NCBI GenBank assembly: GCA_025352045.1
Contig: JANXUD010000058.1
Span: 1 to 64,000, forward strand
DNA length: 64,000 nucleotides
Reading direction: 5' to 3'
Origin: Gammaproteobacteria bacterium
Lineage (GTDB): Bacteria; Pseudomonadota; Gammaproteobacteria; Xanthomonadales; Xanthomonadaceae
In this document: in pieces, positions 27,278 to 36,153 of the stretch
How positions within the stretch are numbered: position 1 is the stretch's first letter
How the letters are laid out: each line of letters begins with the position of its first letter
Position numbers and translations under genes: made by a program
The notes under the pieces: model-generated
Database searches by the model: none
Told to the model about the DNA's origin: nothing
Seen by the model: the letters and a program-made list of their open reading frames with translations, nothing else

Positions 27278-29149
27278 ATGCTCGAATTCGCCCGTTGGAA
27301 GTACATCCTCATCGGGGTGGTGCTGTTCCTGACCACCCTGTACTCGATCCCGAACCTGTACCCCAAGGATCCGGCGGTGCAGATCACCGCCAACCGCGGC
27401 TCGACCATCGATGCGGCGCTGCAGGCCCGCGTCGAGGCCGTGCTCAAGGCCGCCGGCGTGGTGCCCAAGAAGGTGGCGATCGAAGGCGTCAACCTCATGG
27501 TCCGGCTGCCGACCTCGGATGCCCAGACGCTCGCCTCCAACGCGATCGGTCCCGCCCTCGGCACCAACTACACCGTGGCCCTCAACCTGGCCTCCAACGT
27601 TCCCGGCTGGCTGCAGGCCGTGCATGCGCGACCGATGTCGCTGGGCCTGGACTTGCAGGGTGGCGTGCACTTCCTGATGGAAGTCGACCAGAAGGCCGCG
27701 ATCGACAAGCGCAACGAAGGCTTCGTCGACGAGATCCGCAGCGTGCTGCGCGACAACCAGATCGCCTTCACCACCGTCAACCGCACGGCCACCGGCATCG
27801 TGGTCGAACTGCGCCGCGCCGAGGACCTGGGTCGCGCGCAGAGTCGGATCGGCACCAGCGCGCCCGAGTTGCTCCTGACTCCGGACCCGGCCAGCGCCAA
27901 CCGCCTGCTGGCGGTGGTCCCGGCGGCCGAGATCAAGCGCATCACCGATGAAGCGGTGGAGCAGAACATGACCACGCTGCGCAACCGCATCAATGCGCTG
28001 GGCGTGGCCGAGCCGGTGGTGCAGCGCCAGGGTGGCAGCCGGATCGTGGTGGAAATGCCCGGACTGCAGGACACGACCGAAGCCAAGAAGCTGATCGGCG
28101 CGACTGCGACCCTGGAATACCGCGCCGTGGTGGATGGCAATGCCGTCGCCGCGCGCGATTCGGGCGTGTCGCCGCCCGACGCACGGCTGTACTTCATGCG
28201 CGAGCTTGGCGTGGACGGCAAGCCGCGCCCGATCCTGCTGTCCAAGCGCACCATCGTCACCGGCGACCAGCTGGTCAATGCCAGCGCGCAGATGGACAAC
28301 ACCAGCGGAACGCCTGCGGTCTCGGTCACGCTGAACCGGATTGGTGGCGACCGCATGTTCAAGTTCACCCAGGACAATGTCGGCAAGCTGATGGCCGCGG
28401 TCTACATCGAAACCATCCCCGACGTGAAGATGGTCAACGGCCAGCCGGTGCGTACCTCCAGTGTCAAGCAGGAAGTGATCAGCGCCGCTACCGTGCAGGG
28501 CGTGTTCGGCAAGGAATTCCAGACCACCGGCCTGACCAACATGGCCGAGGCACAGCAGCTGGCCCTGCTGCTGCGCGCCGGTTCGCTGGCCGCGCCGATG
28601 GTGATCGTCGAGGAGCGGATCGTTGGCCCGAGCCTGGGTGCCGACAACGTCAGGAGCGGCACCCAAGCGGTGATGTACAGCTTCCTGTTCGTGCTCGTGT
28701 TCTTCCTGTTCTATTACAGGATGTTCGGCATCGTCACCAACCTGGCGCTGCTGGTGAACCTGCTGATCGTGGTTGCGGTGATGTCGGTGCTCGGGGCCAC
28801 CATGAGCCTGCCCGGCCTGGCCGGCATCGCGTTGACCGTGGGCATGTCGGTGGACGCCAACGTGCTGATCAACGAGCGCATCCGCGAGGAATTGCGCAAC
28901 GGCAACACGCCCAAGAGTTCGATCGCCGCCGGCTACGACAAGGCCACGGGCACGATCTACGACGCCAACATCACCGCCATCCTCGGCGGCGTGGCGATGG
29001 CCGCTTTCGGTTCCGGCCCGGTGCGCGGCTTCGGCATCACTCTGATCATCGGCATCCTGAGCTCGATGTACACGGCGGTGTCCGTGTCCCGTGGCATCGC
29101 CACCCTGATCTATGGCGGCCGTCGCAAGCTGACCAAGATCTCCATCTGA
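27278..29149 (+). CDS. secD: Protein translocase subunit SecD
   Basis: Inner-membrane subunit that uses the proton gradient to help pull exported proteins out of the Sec channel. The protein has 623 aa. Seen: a first membrane segment (YILIGVVLFLTTLYSIPNL), the periplasmic P1 domain opening at MSLGLDLQGGVHFLMEVD (about 117-134) and five C-terminal membrane segments from about residue 460, with VGMSVDANVLINERIREEL (the proton-relay Asp-x-Asn, about 525) and AVMYSFLFVLVFFLFYYRMFG. The start at 27278 gives the typical MLEFARWKYILI. The secF start follows 12 nt after its stop. Confidence 0.99.
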   Translation: MLEFARWKYILIGVVLFLTTLYSIPNLYPKDPAVQITANRGSTIDAALQARVEAVLKAAGVVPKKVAIEGVNLMVRLPTSDAQTLASNAIGPALGTNYTVALNLASNVPGWLQAVHARPMSLGLDLQGGVHFLMEVDQKAAIDKRNEGFVDEIRSVLRDNQIAFTTVNRTATGIVVELRRAEDLGRAQSRIGTSAPELLLTPDPASANRLLAVVPAAEIKRITDEAVEQNMTTLRNRINALGVAEPVVQRQGGSRIVVEMPGLQDTTEAKKLIGATATLEYRAVVDGNAVAARDSGVSPPDARLYFMRELGVDGKPRPILLSKRTIVTGDQLVNASAQMDNTSGTPAVSVTLNRIGGDRMFKFTQDNVGKLMAAVYIETIPDVKMVNGQPVRTSSVKQEVISAATVQGVFGKEFQTTGLTNMAEAQQLALLLRAGSLAAPMVIVEERIVGPSLGADNVRSGTQAVMYSFLFVLVFFLFYYRMFGIVTNLALLVNLLIVVAVMSVLGATMSLPGLAGIALTVGMSVDANVLINERIREELRNGNTPKSSIAAGYDKATGTIYDANITAILGGVAMAAFGSGPVRGFGITLIIGILSSMYTAVSVSRGIATLIYGGRRKLTKISI

Positions 29150-29161
29150 CCCGGGCCCGCC

Positions 29162-30100
29162 ATGGAACTGTTCCCCTCCAACAGCAATTTCAACTTCATG
29201 AAGGCCGGCCGCGTCTCGCTGTCGATCGCCTTCCTGATCATGGTCGTCGCCTTCGGCGCCATGGGCTTCAAGGGTTTCAACTACGCGCTGGACTTCACCG
29301 GTGGCACCGTGGCCGAACTGCGCTTCGACCAGCCGGTCGGCGCCGAACCGATCCGCAAGTCCCTGGTCGCGAGCGGTTTCGAAAGCCCCGTGGTGCAGAC
29401 CCTGGGCAGCAACAACGACCTGGTGGTGCGCCTGAAGCCGCGCCGTGGCGATGGTGACGCGGCGCGCAGCGGCGACGCGATCCTGCACGCGCTGCAGACC
29501 GCCGGCCATCCGGCCAAGCTGATGCGCAGCGAGGCGGTCGGCCCGCAGATCGGCAAGGAACTGGCGGTCAACGGCATCTACGCCGCGGTGTTCGTGGTGT
29601 TCGGCTTCCTGATCTACATCTGGGTGCGCTTCGAGTTCAAGTTCGCCGTCGCTTCGATCATCACCACCCTGCACGACGTGGTGCTGGTGGCGGGCTGGTT
29701 CGCGATCAGCGGGCACGAATTCGACCTGACCGTGCTGGCCGGCATCCTGTCGGTGATGGGCTACTCGATCAACGACACCATCGTGGTCTTCGACCGGGTG
29801 CGCGAGAACTTCCGCACCCTGCACAAGCTGTCGCCCGCCGAGGTGCTGAACCGCTCGATCAACCAGACCCTGTCGCGCACGATCATCACCTCGTTCGTCG
29901 CCTTCCTGACCGTGCTGGCCCTGTACATCTTCGCCGGCACCTCGCTGCGCGGCATGGCCGAGTCGCAGATCATCGGCATCGTGATCGGCACGCTGTCGTC
30001 GATCTTCGTGGCTTGCCCGCTGCTGCAGATCTTCCGGGCGACCAAGCAGGACCTGATGCCGAAGATGCGCGACGACGCGGAGCTTGCGCGCCGTCCCTGA
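29162..30100 (+). CDS. secF: Protein translocase subunit SecF
   Basis: Partner of SecD in protein export. The protein has 312 aa. Seen: first membrane segment and GFNYALDFTGGTVAELRF (about 38-55), the periplasmic domain, and five C-terminal membrane segments with YSINDTIVVFDRVRENFR (about 201-218) and NRSINQTLSRTIITSFVAFLTVLALYIFAG. It ends the queA-tgt-yajC-secD-secF operon; the convergent suhB ends 59 nt downstream, with no clear intrinsic terminator between. Confidence 0.99.
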   Translation: MELFPSNSNFNFMKAGRVSLSIAFLIMVVAFGAMGFKGFNYALDFTGGTVAELRFDQPVGAEPIRKSLVASGFESPVVQTLGSNNDLVVRLKPRRGDGDAARSGDAILHALQTAGHPAKLMRSEAVGPQIGKELAVNGIYAAVFVVFGFLIYIWVRFEFKFAVASIITTLHDVVLVAGWFAISGHEFDLTVLAGILSVMGYSINDTIVVFDRVRENFRTLHKLSPAEVLNRSINQTLSRTIITSFVAFLTVLALYIFAGTSLRGMAESQIIGIVIGTLSSIFVACPLLQIFRATKQDLMPKMRDDAELARRP

Positions 30101-30159
30101 TTCTTGCGGCAGTCGTCAATTCCCGGCAGCCGCGTCCTCGCTGGAGCCAAGCAACCGGC

Positions 30160-30963
30160 TCAGTTGAAGGCGTTGGCGTAGCCAGACTGGACGATCGACT
30201 TCTGCAGCGCGTCCGAGAGCTTGAGGTTGCCGGCGACGATCTGCCCGCCGTCGAGGATCTTCTCGCCGCGGCCGCGGAAGTCGCAGACGCGACCGCCGGC
30301 TTCGCGCACCAGCAGCATGCCGGCGGCGATGTCCCAGGGTTTGATCCCGGCTTCGAAGTAGCCGTCGGCGCGGCCGGCCGCGACGTAGGCCAGGTCGAGC
30401 GCGGCGGAACCGGTGCGGCGGATGTCCTCGGCCTCGCCGAGCAGCGACTGGATCGCTGCCAGGTGCGGGCCGAGGCGCGGACGCTCGCGCGGCGGGAAGC
30501 CGGTGATGAGCATCGCGCCGTTGAGGTCCTTGCGGTCGGAAACGCGGATCTTGCGGTCGTTCAAGGTGGCGCCCGCGCCCTTGCTGGCCGAATAGACCTC
30601 GTTGCGCAGCGGGTCGAAGATCACGCCATCGGTGGGTTCGCCATTCTCGACCAGGGCGATCGAGATGCAGAAATGGGGGATGCCATGCAGGAAGTTGGAG
30701 GTGCCGTCGAGCGGGTCGATGACGAAAGTCTGGCGACCCTTGCCCATGGCCCCGGATTCCTCGGCCAGGATGGCGATGTCCGGGTGGGCGCGGCGCAATT
30801 CCTTGATGATCGCGGCCTCGGCCAGCGAATCCACCTCGCTGGCGTAGTCCTGGGGACCCTTCTCGAACACGTTCAGGCTCTCGAGCTTGCCCATGTGCCG
30901 GAGCAGGATGTTGCCCGCCTGGCGGGCCGCCCTGACCATGACATTGACCACCGGTTTCTGCAT
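30160..30963 (-). CDS. suhB: Inositol monophosphatase family protein SuhB
   Basis: A Mg-dependent phosphatase; in E. coli SuhB also acts with the Nus factors in rRNA antitermination. The protein has 267 aa, the usual length. Seen: [12 protein letters not shown] (metal ligand Glu, about 67-78), [19 protein letters not shown] (about 84-102, with Asp and Asp) and [18 protein letters not shown] (about 210-227). The start at 30963 gives [23 protein letters not shown], the SuhB form; open frame further upstream has no support. Divergent from trmJ across 95 nt. Confidence 0.97.
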   Translation of the reverse strand: MQKPVVNVMVRAARQAGNILLRHMGKLESLNVFEKGPQDYASEVDSLAEAAIIKELRRAHPDIAILAEESGAMGKGRQTFVIDPLDGTSNFLHGIPHFCISIALVENGEPTDGVIFDPLRNEVYSASKGAGATLNDRKIRVSDRKDLNGAMLITGFPPRERPRLGPHLAAIQSLLGEAEDIRRTGSAALDLAYVAAGRADGYFEAGIKPWDIAAGMLLVREAGGRVCDFRGRGEKILDGGQIVAGNLKLSDALQKSIVQSGYANAFN

Positions 30964-31024
30964 CGGGCCCGTCCGTACGCGCGTGTTGTCGAAGAACCCC
31001 GCCGGGTCATGCCCGAGGGCCTCG

Positions 31025-31030
31025 TATGAT
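31025..31030 (+). promoter_or_regulatory. Probable -10 box of trmJ
   Basis: TATGAT, 28 nt before the trmJ ATG, in the short gap to the divergent suhB gene. No convincing -35 box is visible. Confidence 0.4.
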
Positions 31031-31058
31031 ATCAGCTGGGTCCGGCGGGAGAGGCGGC

Positions 31059-31847
31059 ATGGCAGGCGGCTTGCGTGTGGTGCTGGTGGGTACGCAGCAC
31101 CCCGGCAACATCGGTTCGGCGGCGCGGGCGATGAAGACCATGGGCCTTCACCAACTGGTGCTGGTTGCGCCGGAGCGCTTCCCCGACCCCGATGCGTGGG
31201 CGCTGGCCGCGGGCGCGGTGGATGTGCTGGACGCCGCGCGCATCGTGCCGACGCTGGCCGACGCGGTCGCCGACTGCCAGCTGGTGCTGGCGACCACGGC
31301 ACGCCGGCGCAGCGTGCCCATGCCCGAATTCGACCCGCGGACGGCCGCGGGGCAGCTGCGCGGCGAGGTGGAAGCAGGCGCCGCGGCGGCGCTGGTGTTC
31401 GGCCGCGAACGCACGGGCCTGGAGAACGAGGAGTTGCAGCTGTGCCATGGCGCGATCCGGATTCCCGCCAACCCCGACTACAGCTCGCTCAACCTGGCGG
31501 CGGCGGTGCAGATCCTGGCCTACGAGTGGCGACTGTCCGGCCTGGCTGCCGCGTCCGGAGGCGGGCCCGGCAGCGAACCGGCGACGGCGCTGCCGGCCGA
31601 CGATCCCGGCGCCGCGCCCGACCCCGACGACCGCCCCGCCAGCCACGCCGAGTTGGAGGGTTTCTTCGGCCACCTGGCCGCGTTGCTGGAGCAGATCGAC
31701 TTCCACAAGGGCAAGGCGCCCGACATGGTGACCCAGCGCCTGCGCCGCCTGTTCCTGCGCGCCCGGCCAGACCCGCGGGAGCTGCGCATCCTGCGCGGCA
31801 TCCTCTCCGATACCCAACGCCAACTGCGCAGCCCAACCGGGCAATGA
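31059..31847 (+). CDS. trmJ: tRNA (cytidine/uridine-2'-O-)-methyltransferase TrmJ
   Basis: SPOUT-fold enzyme that 2'-O-methylates position 32 of several tRNAs. The protein has 262 aa. Seen: [24 protein letters not shown] (7-30; trefoil knot opening with the conserved N and R), [16 protein letters not shown] (about 113-128) and [22 protein letters not shown] (about 137-158). An Ala/Pro/Asp-rich linker (about 165-195) precedes the C-terminal helical extension typical of TrmJ ([37 protein letters not shown]). The ATG at 31059 has GGGAGAGG upstream; an in-frame ATG at 31026 is less likely. Confidence 0.97.
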   Translation: MAGGLRVVLVGTQHPGNIGSAARAMKTMGLHQLVLVAPERFPDPDAWALAAGAVDVLDAARIVPTLADAVADCQLVLATTARRRSVPMPEFDPRTAAGQLRGEVEAGAAAALVFGRERTGLENEELQLCHGAIRIPANPDYSSLNLAAAVQILAYEWRLSGLAAASGGGPGSEPATALPADDPGAAPDPDDRPASHAELEGFFGHLAALLEQIDFHKGKAPDMVTQRLRRLFLRARPDPRELRILRGILSDTQRQLRSPTGQ

Positions 31848-31933
31848 GCCGGACCGTTGGGCGGCCCAGGCCGATGCGCGCGGCGGCGGCATCGGTTAGG
31901 CTTGCACGGCCGAAGTTGCAGGGGTAGCCAAGG

Positions 31934-34054
31934 GTGACGACGCGAGCCGGGACATTCCTGCGCAGCCTGCGCGGACAACTGGTGTGCGTCGTGGTCGCCC
32001 TGCTGCTGATCCTGTTCGGCCTGTTCGCCATTTTCTGGCAGCGCGAGTACAGCAGCCACCAGCAAGTGATCCAGCTGTCCAATGCGGCCCTGCGCGAGCT
32101 GGCCAAGGACAGCCTGATCGAGCGCGGCAAGCGCATGTCCGAGCAGCTCGCCCGCGCGGTCGGCGAGCCCATGGCCAATGGCGACAGCGCCGGCGTGTCG
32201 GACATGGCGCACGAGATGATCCGCCATGCGCAGATCCGCTACATCATCGTGTTCGACCGCAATGGAACCATCGTCGCCGCCGGCGGCGACTCACGCCAGG
32301 TCGGCAAGCCGATGGTCGACCCGCTTGCGGAACGGGCGCTCCAGGCGGTTCATCCGACCGGGCAATGGGCGAACGACATGCTCGACGTCGCCTCGCCGGT
32401 TGTCTACGCACGCCAGCGGATCGGCGGCGTCCGCGTCGGCATGGCCGTCGGCGAGCCGACCGACACCCAGTCGCAGATCCTGCAGCCGATCACCCGGCAC
32501 CTCGATTCGGCAAGCCGCTGGCACCATCGCTGGAGCATCGCGCTGCTGGCGATGGTGGCCTTGCTGGGCGCTGCCGTGGTGGTCCTGCTCGAGTGGCGCA
32601 TCCTCGGGCCGATCCGGCAGCTTGGCCGGATCATGGCCGAGGACAAGCCGGGCCAGTTGCAGCCGCTGGAAATCGACGAGGACCGGGAGGACGAGATCGG
32701 CGAGCTGATGCGCGCCTTCTCGCGCATGCGCGCCGGCGTCGCCAAGCACGACCGCGACATCCGGCGCATGGCCTATACCGACCCGCTCACAGGCCTGGCC
32801 AACCGCTTGAGTTTCCGCGAGCTGCTCGATGACCGGCTGCTCACGCTGCACGCAAGCAGCGGCGAACTGGCGCTGCTGTTCATCGACCTGGACGACTTCA
32901 AGCGGGTCAACGACACGCTCGGCCACGAAGCAGGCGACGAGGTGCTCAGCCAGCTCGCCACGCGCCTGCGCCTGATCCTGGAGCGCTTCCAGGCGCGCGG
33001 CGCCGACATCGCCCGCTTCGGCGGCGACGAGTTCATCGTGCTGTACATGGCCGACGACATCCGCGCCGCGTCGGCGCGCCTGGCCGAGGCGGTGATCGAG
33101 GAGATCGAGCGCCCGCTGGTGCTGGGTGGCAAGCAGGTCTTCCTCGGCGCATCTGTGGGCATCACGATGTTCCCGTTCGACGCCTACCACGCGGGCCAGC
33201 TGCTCAAGAACGCCGACATCGCGATGTACCAGGCCAAGGTGGCGGGCAAGAACTGCTACCGCTTCTACAGCCGCGCGATGGACCAGGCGGTGGAGCGCCG
33301 CGTGCAACTTGAACAGGACTTGAGGGGAGCCTGGGACCGTGGCGAGCTCAGCGTCGCCTACCAGCCGATCTACACCCTGGCCGACGGCCGCATCTGCGGC
33401 GCCGAGGCCCTGCTGCGCTGGCAGCATCCACACCTGGGCATGGTGCCGCCCTCGGTATTCATCGAGGTTGCCGAGCAGAGCGGCCTGATCGAAAGCCTCG
33501 GCCGCAACGTGCTCGAGCGCGCCTGCGGCGACGCGGCGCGCTGGCAGAACGGCGCCCTGCGTCCCTTCATCTCGGTCAACATCTCGCCGCGGCAGTTGCG
33601 CAGCGGCGAGCTGCCGGACGTGGTCGGCAACGCGCTGCGCAACTCCGGGCTATTGCCGCAGCAGTTGCACCTGGAGCTGACCGAGACCGCGGTGCTGGTG
33701 GACGAAGCCCAGGCCAGCGCGCTGCTGTCGCGCGTACGCGCCACCGGCGTCAAGGTCTGGCTGGATGATTTCGGCACCGGCTTCTCGGGCCTGAGCCACC
33801 TGCGTCGCGTCCCGGTGGATGGCGTGAAGATCGACCGCAGCTTCGTCGCCGACGTGCTGCGCGATCCCGATGACCTGGCCCTGACCACCGCGATCATCGC
33901 CATGGCGCATTCGCTGGGGATCACGGTGGTGGCCGAGGGGATCGAGACCGAGGGGCAGTACGACGTGTTGCGCGAGCGCGGCTGTGACCAGGGGCAGGGA
34001 TTCTGGTTCGGGCGGCCGATGTCGGCTGCGGACCTCGCTGCCAAGTTCGTCTAG
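31934..34054 (+). CDS. Membrane GGDEF-EAL protein (c-di-GMP turnover)
   Basis: A 706-aa sensor with both cyclic-di-GMP domains. Layout: membrane segment (about 17-36), periplasmic sensor domain (about 37-195, rich in Arg and Asp), second membrane segment (about 198-218), HAMP-like linker (about 219-275), GGDEF (about 285-445) and EAL (about 455-706). The GGDEF signature is intact in DIARFGGDEFIVLY. The EAL domain keeps GAEALLRWQHP, VNISPRQL, LELTETAV, LDDFGTGFSGL, VKIDRSFV and VAEGIETEGQ, so metal and catalytic residues are all present. Either activity is possible; which dominates cannot be read here. The GTG start has AGGGG upstream. Single gene between trmJ and the convergent ExoD gene. Confidence 0.95.
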   Translation: MTTRAGTFLRSLRGQLVCVVVALLLILFGLFAIFWQREYSSHQQVIQLSNAALRELAKDSLIERGKRMSEQLARAVGEPMANGDSAGVSDMAHEMIRHAQIRYIIVFDRNGTIVAAGGDSRQVGKPMVDPLAERALQAVHPTGQWANDMLDVASPVVYARQRIGGVRVGMAVGEPTDTQSQILQPITRHLDSASRWHHRWSIALLAMVALLGAAVVVLLEWRILGPIRQLGRIMAEDKPGQLQPLEIDEDREDEIGELMRAFSRMRAGVAKHDRDIRRMAYTDPLTGLANRLSFRELLDDRLLTLHASSGELALLFIDLDDFKRVNDTLGHEAGDEVLSQLATRLRLILERFQARGADIARFGGDEFIVLYMADDIRAASARLAEAVIEEIERPLVLGGKQVFLGASVGITMFPFDAYHAGQLLKNADIAMYQAKVAGKNCYRFYSRAMDQAVERRVQLEQDLRGAWDRGELSVAYQPIYTLADGRICGAEALLRWQHPHLGMVPPSVFIEVAEQSGLIESLGRNVLERACGDAARWQNGALRPFISVNISPRQLRSGELPDVVGNALRNSGLLPQQLHLELTETAVLVDEAQASALLSRVRATGVKVWLDDFGTGFSGLSHLRRVPVDGVKIDRSFVADVLRDPDDLALTTAIIAMAHSLGITVVAEGIETEGQYDVLRERGCDQGQGFWFGRPMSAADLAAKFV

Positions 34055-34176
34055 CGATCGCGTTCGTATCGGAAAGGGCACGGCTGCCGGCAGCCTCCGC
34101 GCCCCACCATCTCCGGCGCAGCCGCCATCCGTCAGCCCGGCCAGGACACGGTCTCCGCCCCCGACGCATGGTCTGA

Positions 34177-34809
34177 TCAGTGGAAGAGCTTGGCGAAGAG
34201 GGCGAGGACGTGGCTCGAGAAGACGACAAGCACGGCGATCTCGACTAGTCCCAGGCCCCAGGCCACCAGCATCAGCGCGCCGTCGCGCTCGATCAGCGCG
34301 AACGCATACGCCAGTAGCACCAGGCCGAAGGGATAGTTGGTCAGCGGCAGCGGCAAGGCCAGCGCGATACCGAGCAGGGTCAACAGCAGGCCGGTGGTGA
34401 AATGCGCCGCGGGGTGGTCGAACATGCCCTGCATCCGCGGGCGGGTGAGCTTTTCGATCCAGCCGATCACCCGGCCCATGCGGTCGCGGAAATGGACCAG
34501 CCGGGCGCGATGGATCCCGCGCCGCGCGACGAAGGCGGGCAGCCAGGGATGCTCCAGGCGCGCGAGGAACTGCAGTCCGATCAGGCTGGCCAGCACGCCG
34601 CTGACCGCGCCCATCCCGACCGGGATCGGCAGGAAGGTCGGCAGCATCACGAACAGCAGGAACAGTCCGAAACCGCGCTCGCTGAAGCGGTGGAGCAGCT
34701 GCTCCATGCTCAGCGTTTCGTCCGGGTCGCCCTGGGCCAACTCGTCGAGCAGGGCGCGGGTGGAGATGGCGGGCGCGCGCGAACCGCGCGGCGCGCGGTG
34801 CAGGGCCAT
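34177..34809 (-). CDS. ExoD-family membrane protein (exopolysaccharide synthesis)
   Basis: A 210-aa membrane protein with the ExoD pattern: an N-terminal helical stretch with TRALLDELAQGDPDETLSMEQLLHRFSERGFGLFLLFVMLPTFLPIPVG (about 17-65), then four to five membrane segments ending near residue 205. ExoD of Sinorhizobium affects exopolysaccharide synthesis and alkali tolerance; its mechanism is unknown. The stop of the upstream CorC/HlyC gene lies 2 nt before the ATG at 34809, so the two are co-transcribed. Confidence 0.88.
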   Translation of the reverse strand: MALHRAPRGSRAPAISTRALLDELAQGDPDETLSMEQLLHRFSERGFGLFLLFVMLPTFLPIPVGMGAVSGVLASLIGLQFLARLEHPWLPAFVARRGIHRARLVHFRDRMGRVIGWIEKLTRPRMQGMFDHPAAHFTTGLLLTLLGIALALPLPLTNYPFGLVLLAYAFALIERDGALMLVAWGLGLVEIAVLVVFSSHVLALFAKLFH

Positions 34810-34811
34810 GC

Positions 34812-36122
34812 TCAGCCCTCGTCGCGGGGCAGGGAGAGGAGGGCGCGCGAGACCAGCAGCTTGTCCACGCGGGCGCCGTCGAGGTCCACGACCTCGAGCC
34901 GCCAGCCGCGCCAGTCGAAGTGCTCGCCTGCATGCGGAATGCGGCCGTACCAGGCGATCACCATGCCGGCGGCGGTGGTGTAGTCGCTCTCGTCCTCGTT
35001 GGGCAGTTCCTCGAGGGAAAGCATTTCGCGCAGTTCCTCGGTGGACAGGCGGCCATCCACCAGCCAGCTGCCGTCCTCGCGTTCCACCACCAGGGGTTCG
35101 TCCTCGGGATTCTCGCTGGCCTGGGCCCGGCCCAGTACCGCGCCAACCAGGTCGTTGACCGCGACCATGCCCTGGATGTCGCCGTATTCGTCCACCACCA
35201 GGGCGATCGGCTGCTGTTCCTCGCGGAAGATTTCCAGCAGCTTGAGTGCATTGGTGGAGTCGGACACGAACAGCGCGGGGCGCAGCTCGCGGAACAGTTC
35301 GGCGACGTCGTTGTAGGACCGGCCGGCCAGCGCCTTGGCCTCCAGCACGCCGAGCACGTCGGTGTCGCTGCCGCGGTAAACCGGGTAACGCGAGAACGGC
35401 GTCTCGCGCATGGTCGCCAGGTTGTCCTCCAGGCTTGCCGCCGCGTCCAGCCAGACAATGCGGGTGCGCGGCGTCATCAGCGAGTCGGCTGCGCGTTCGC
35501 CCAGGCGCAGCACTCGGTTGAGCATGTTGCGCTCGTCCTCGTCGATCACGCCCTGTTCGTGGCCCTCGGAGACCAGGTGCCGGATCTCCTCTTCCGTTAC
35601 CTTCTCCTCCGACAGCGAGCCCAGGCCGAGCAGGCGCAGGATCAGGCGCGTGCTCCAGGCCAGCACCAGCACGCCCGGGCGGGCAAGGCGGGCGAAGAAG
35701 TGCATCGGCAGCGCGACCAGGCTGGCGACGCGCTCGGGTCGCAGGGTGCCGAGGCGCTTGGGCACGAGTTCGCCGATCACGCCGTACAGGAAGATCATCA
35801 GCACGAAGCCGAGGGTGGTGCTGATCCACTTGGCGTAGGCGGCCAGGGCTGGCAGGTGCTCGCGGATGGGCTCGACCAGCTTGCCGCCGAGGGATTCGCC
35901 GCCGAAGTAACCCGTCACCAGGGCCAGCAGGGTGATCCAGACCTGCACCGCGGACAGGAAGCCCTCGGGGTGCTCGGCCAGCTCCATTGCCTTGCGCGCG
36001 CCGCGGCTGTCCTTGGCCAGCTCCTTGAGCCTGGCCTTGCGCGATGTCATCACGGCCATTTCCGACAGTGCGAAAAAGCCGTTGAACAGCACCAGCACGA
36101 TCACGAGAAGCAGTTCTTTCAT
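34812..36122 (-). CDS. HlyC/CorC family transporter (CNNM + CBS domains)
   Basis: A 436-aa membrane protein. Four N-terminal membrane segments form the DUF21/CNNM domain (LLLVIVLVLFNGFFALSEMAVMTSRKARLKEL at 4-35; GELVPKRLG at about 118), followed by a paired CBS (Bateman) module (SLMTPRTRIVWLDAAAS..., ALVVDEYGDIQGMVAVNDLV about 290-310) and a C-terminal CorC/HlyC domain (DGSWLVDGRLSTEELREML). CNNM-type proteins move Mg2+ or Na+/Co2+. A good GAGG site lies upstream of the ATG. Co-transcribed with the ExoD-like gene; nhaD lies 31 nt upstream. Confidence 0.95.
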   Translation of the reverse strand: MKELLLVIVLVLFNGFFALSEMAVMTSRKARLKELAKDSRGARKAMELAEHPEGFLSAVQVWITLLALVTGYFGGESLGGKLVEPIREHLPALAAYAKWISTTLGFVLMIFLYGVIGELVPKRLGTLRPERVASLVALPMHFFARLARPGVLVLAWSTRLILRLLGLGSLSEEKVTEEEIRHLVSEGHEQGVIDEDERNMLNRVLRLGERAADSLMTPRTRIVWLDAAASLEDNLATMRETPFSRYPVYRGSDTDVLGVLEAKALAGRSYNDVAELFRELRPALFVSDSTNALKLLEIFREEQQPIALVVDEYGDIQGMVAVNDLVGAVLGRAQASENPEDEPLVVEREDGSWLVDGRLSTEELREMLSLEELPNEDESDYTTAAGMVIAWYGRIPHAGEHFDWRGWRLEVVDLDGARVDKLLVSRALLSLPRDEG

Positions 36123-36153
36123 GACCTCAGGGTAGCAGGGGTAGGTGGCCGGT

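Noticed and set aside
27233-29824. A long antisense frame (over 800 codons) opposite secD and secF
   Set aside because: Composition is His/Gln/Arg-rich as expected for antisense of GC3-rich genes; secD and secF on the other strand have clear motifs and spacing.
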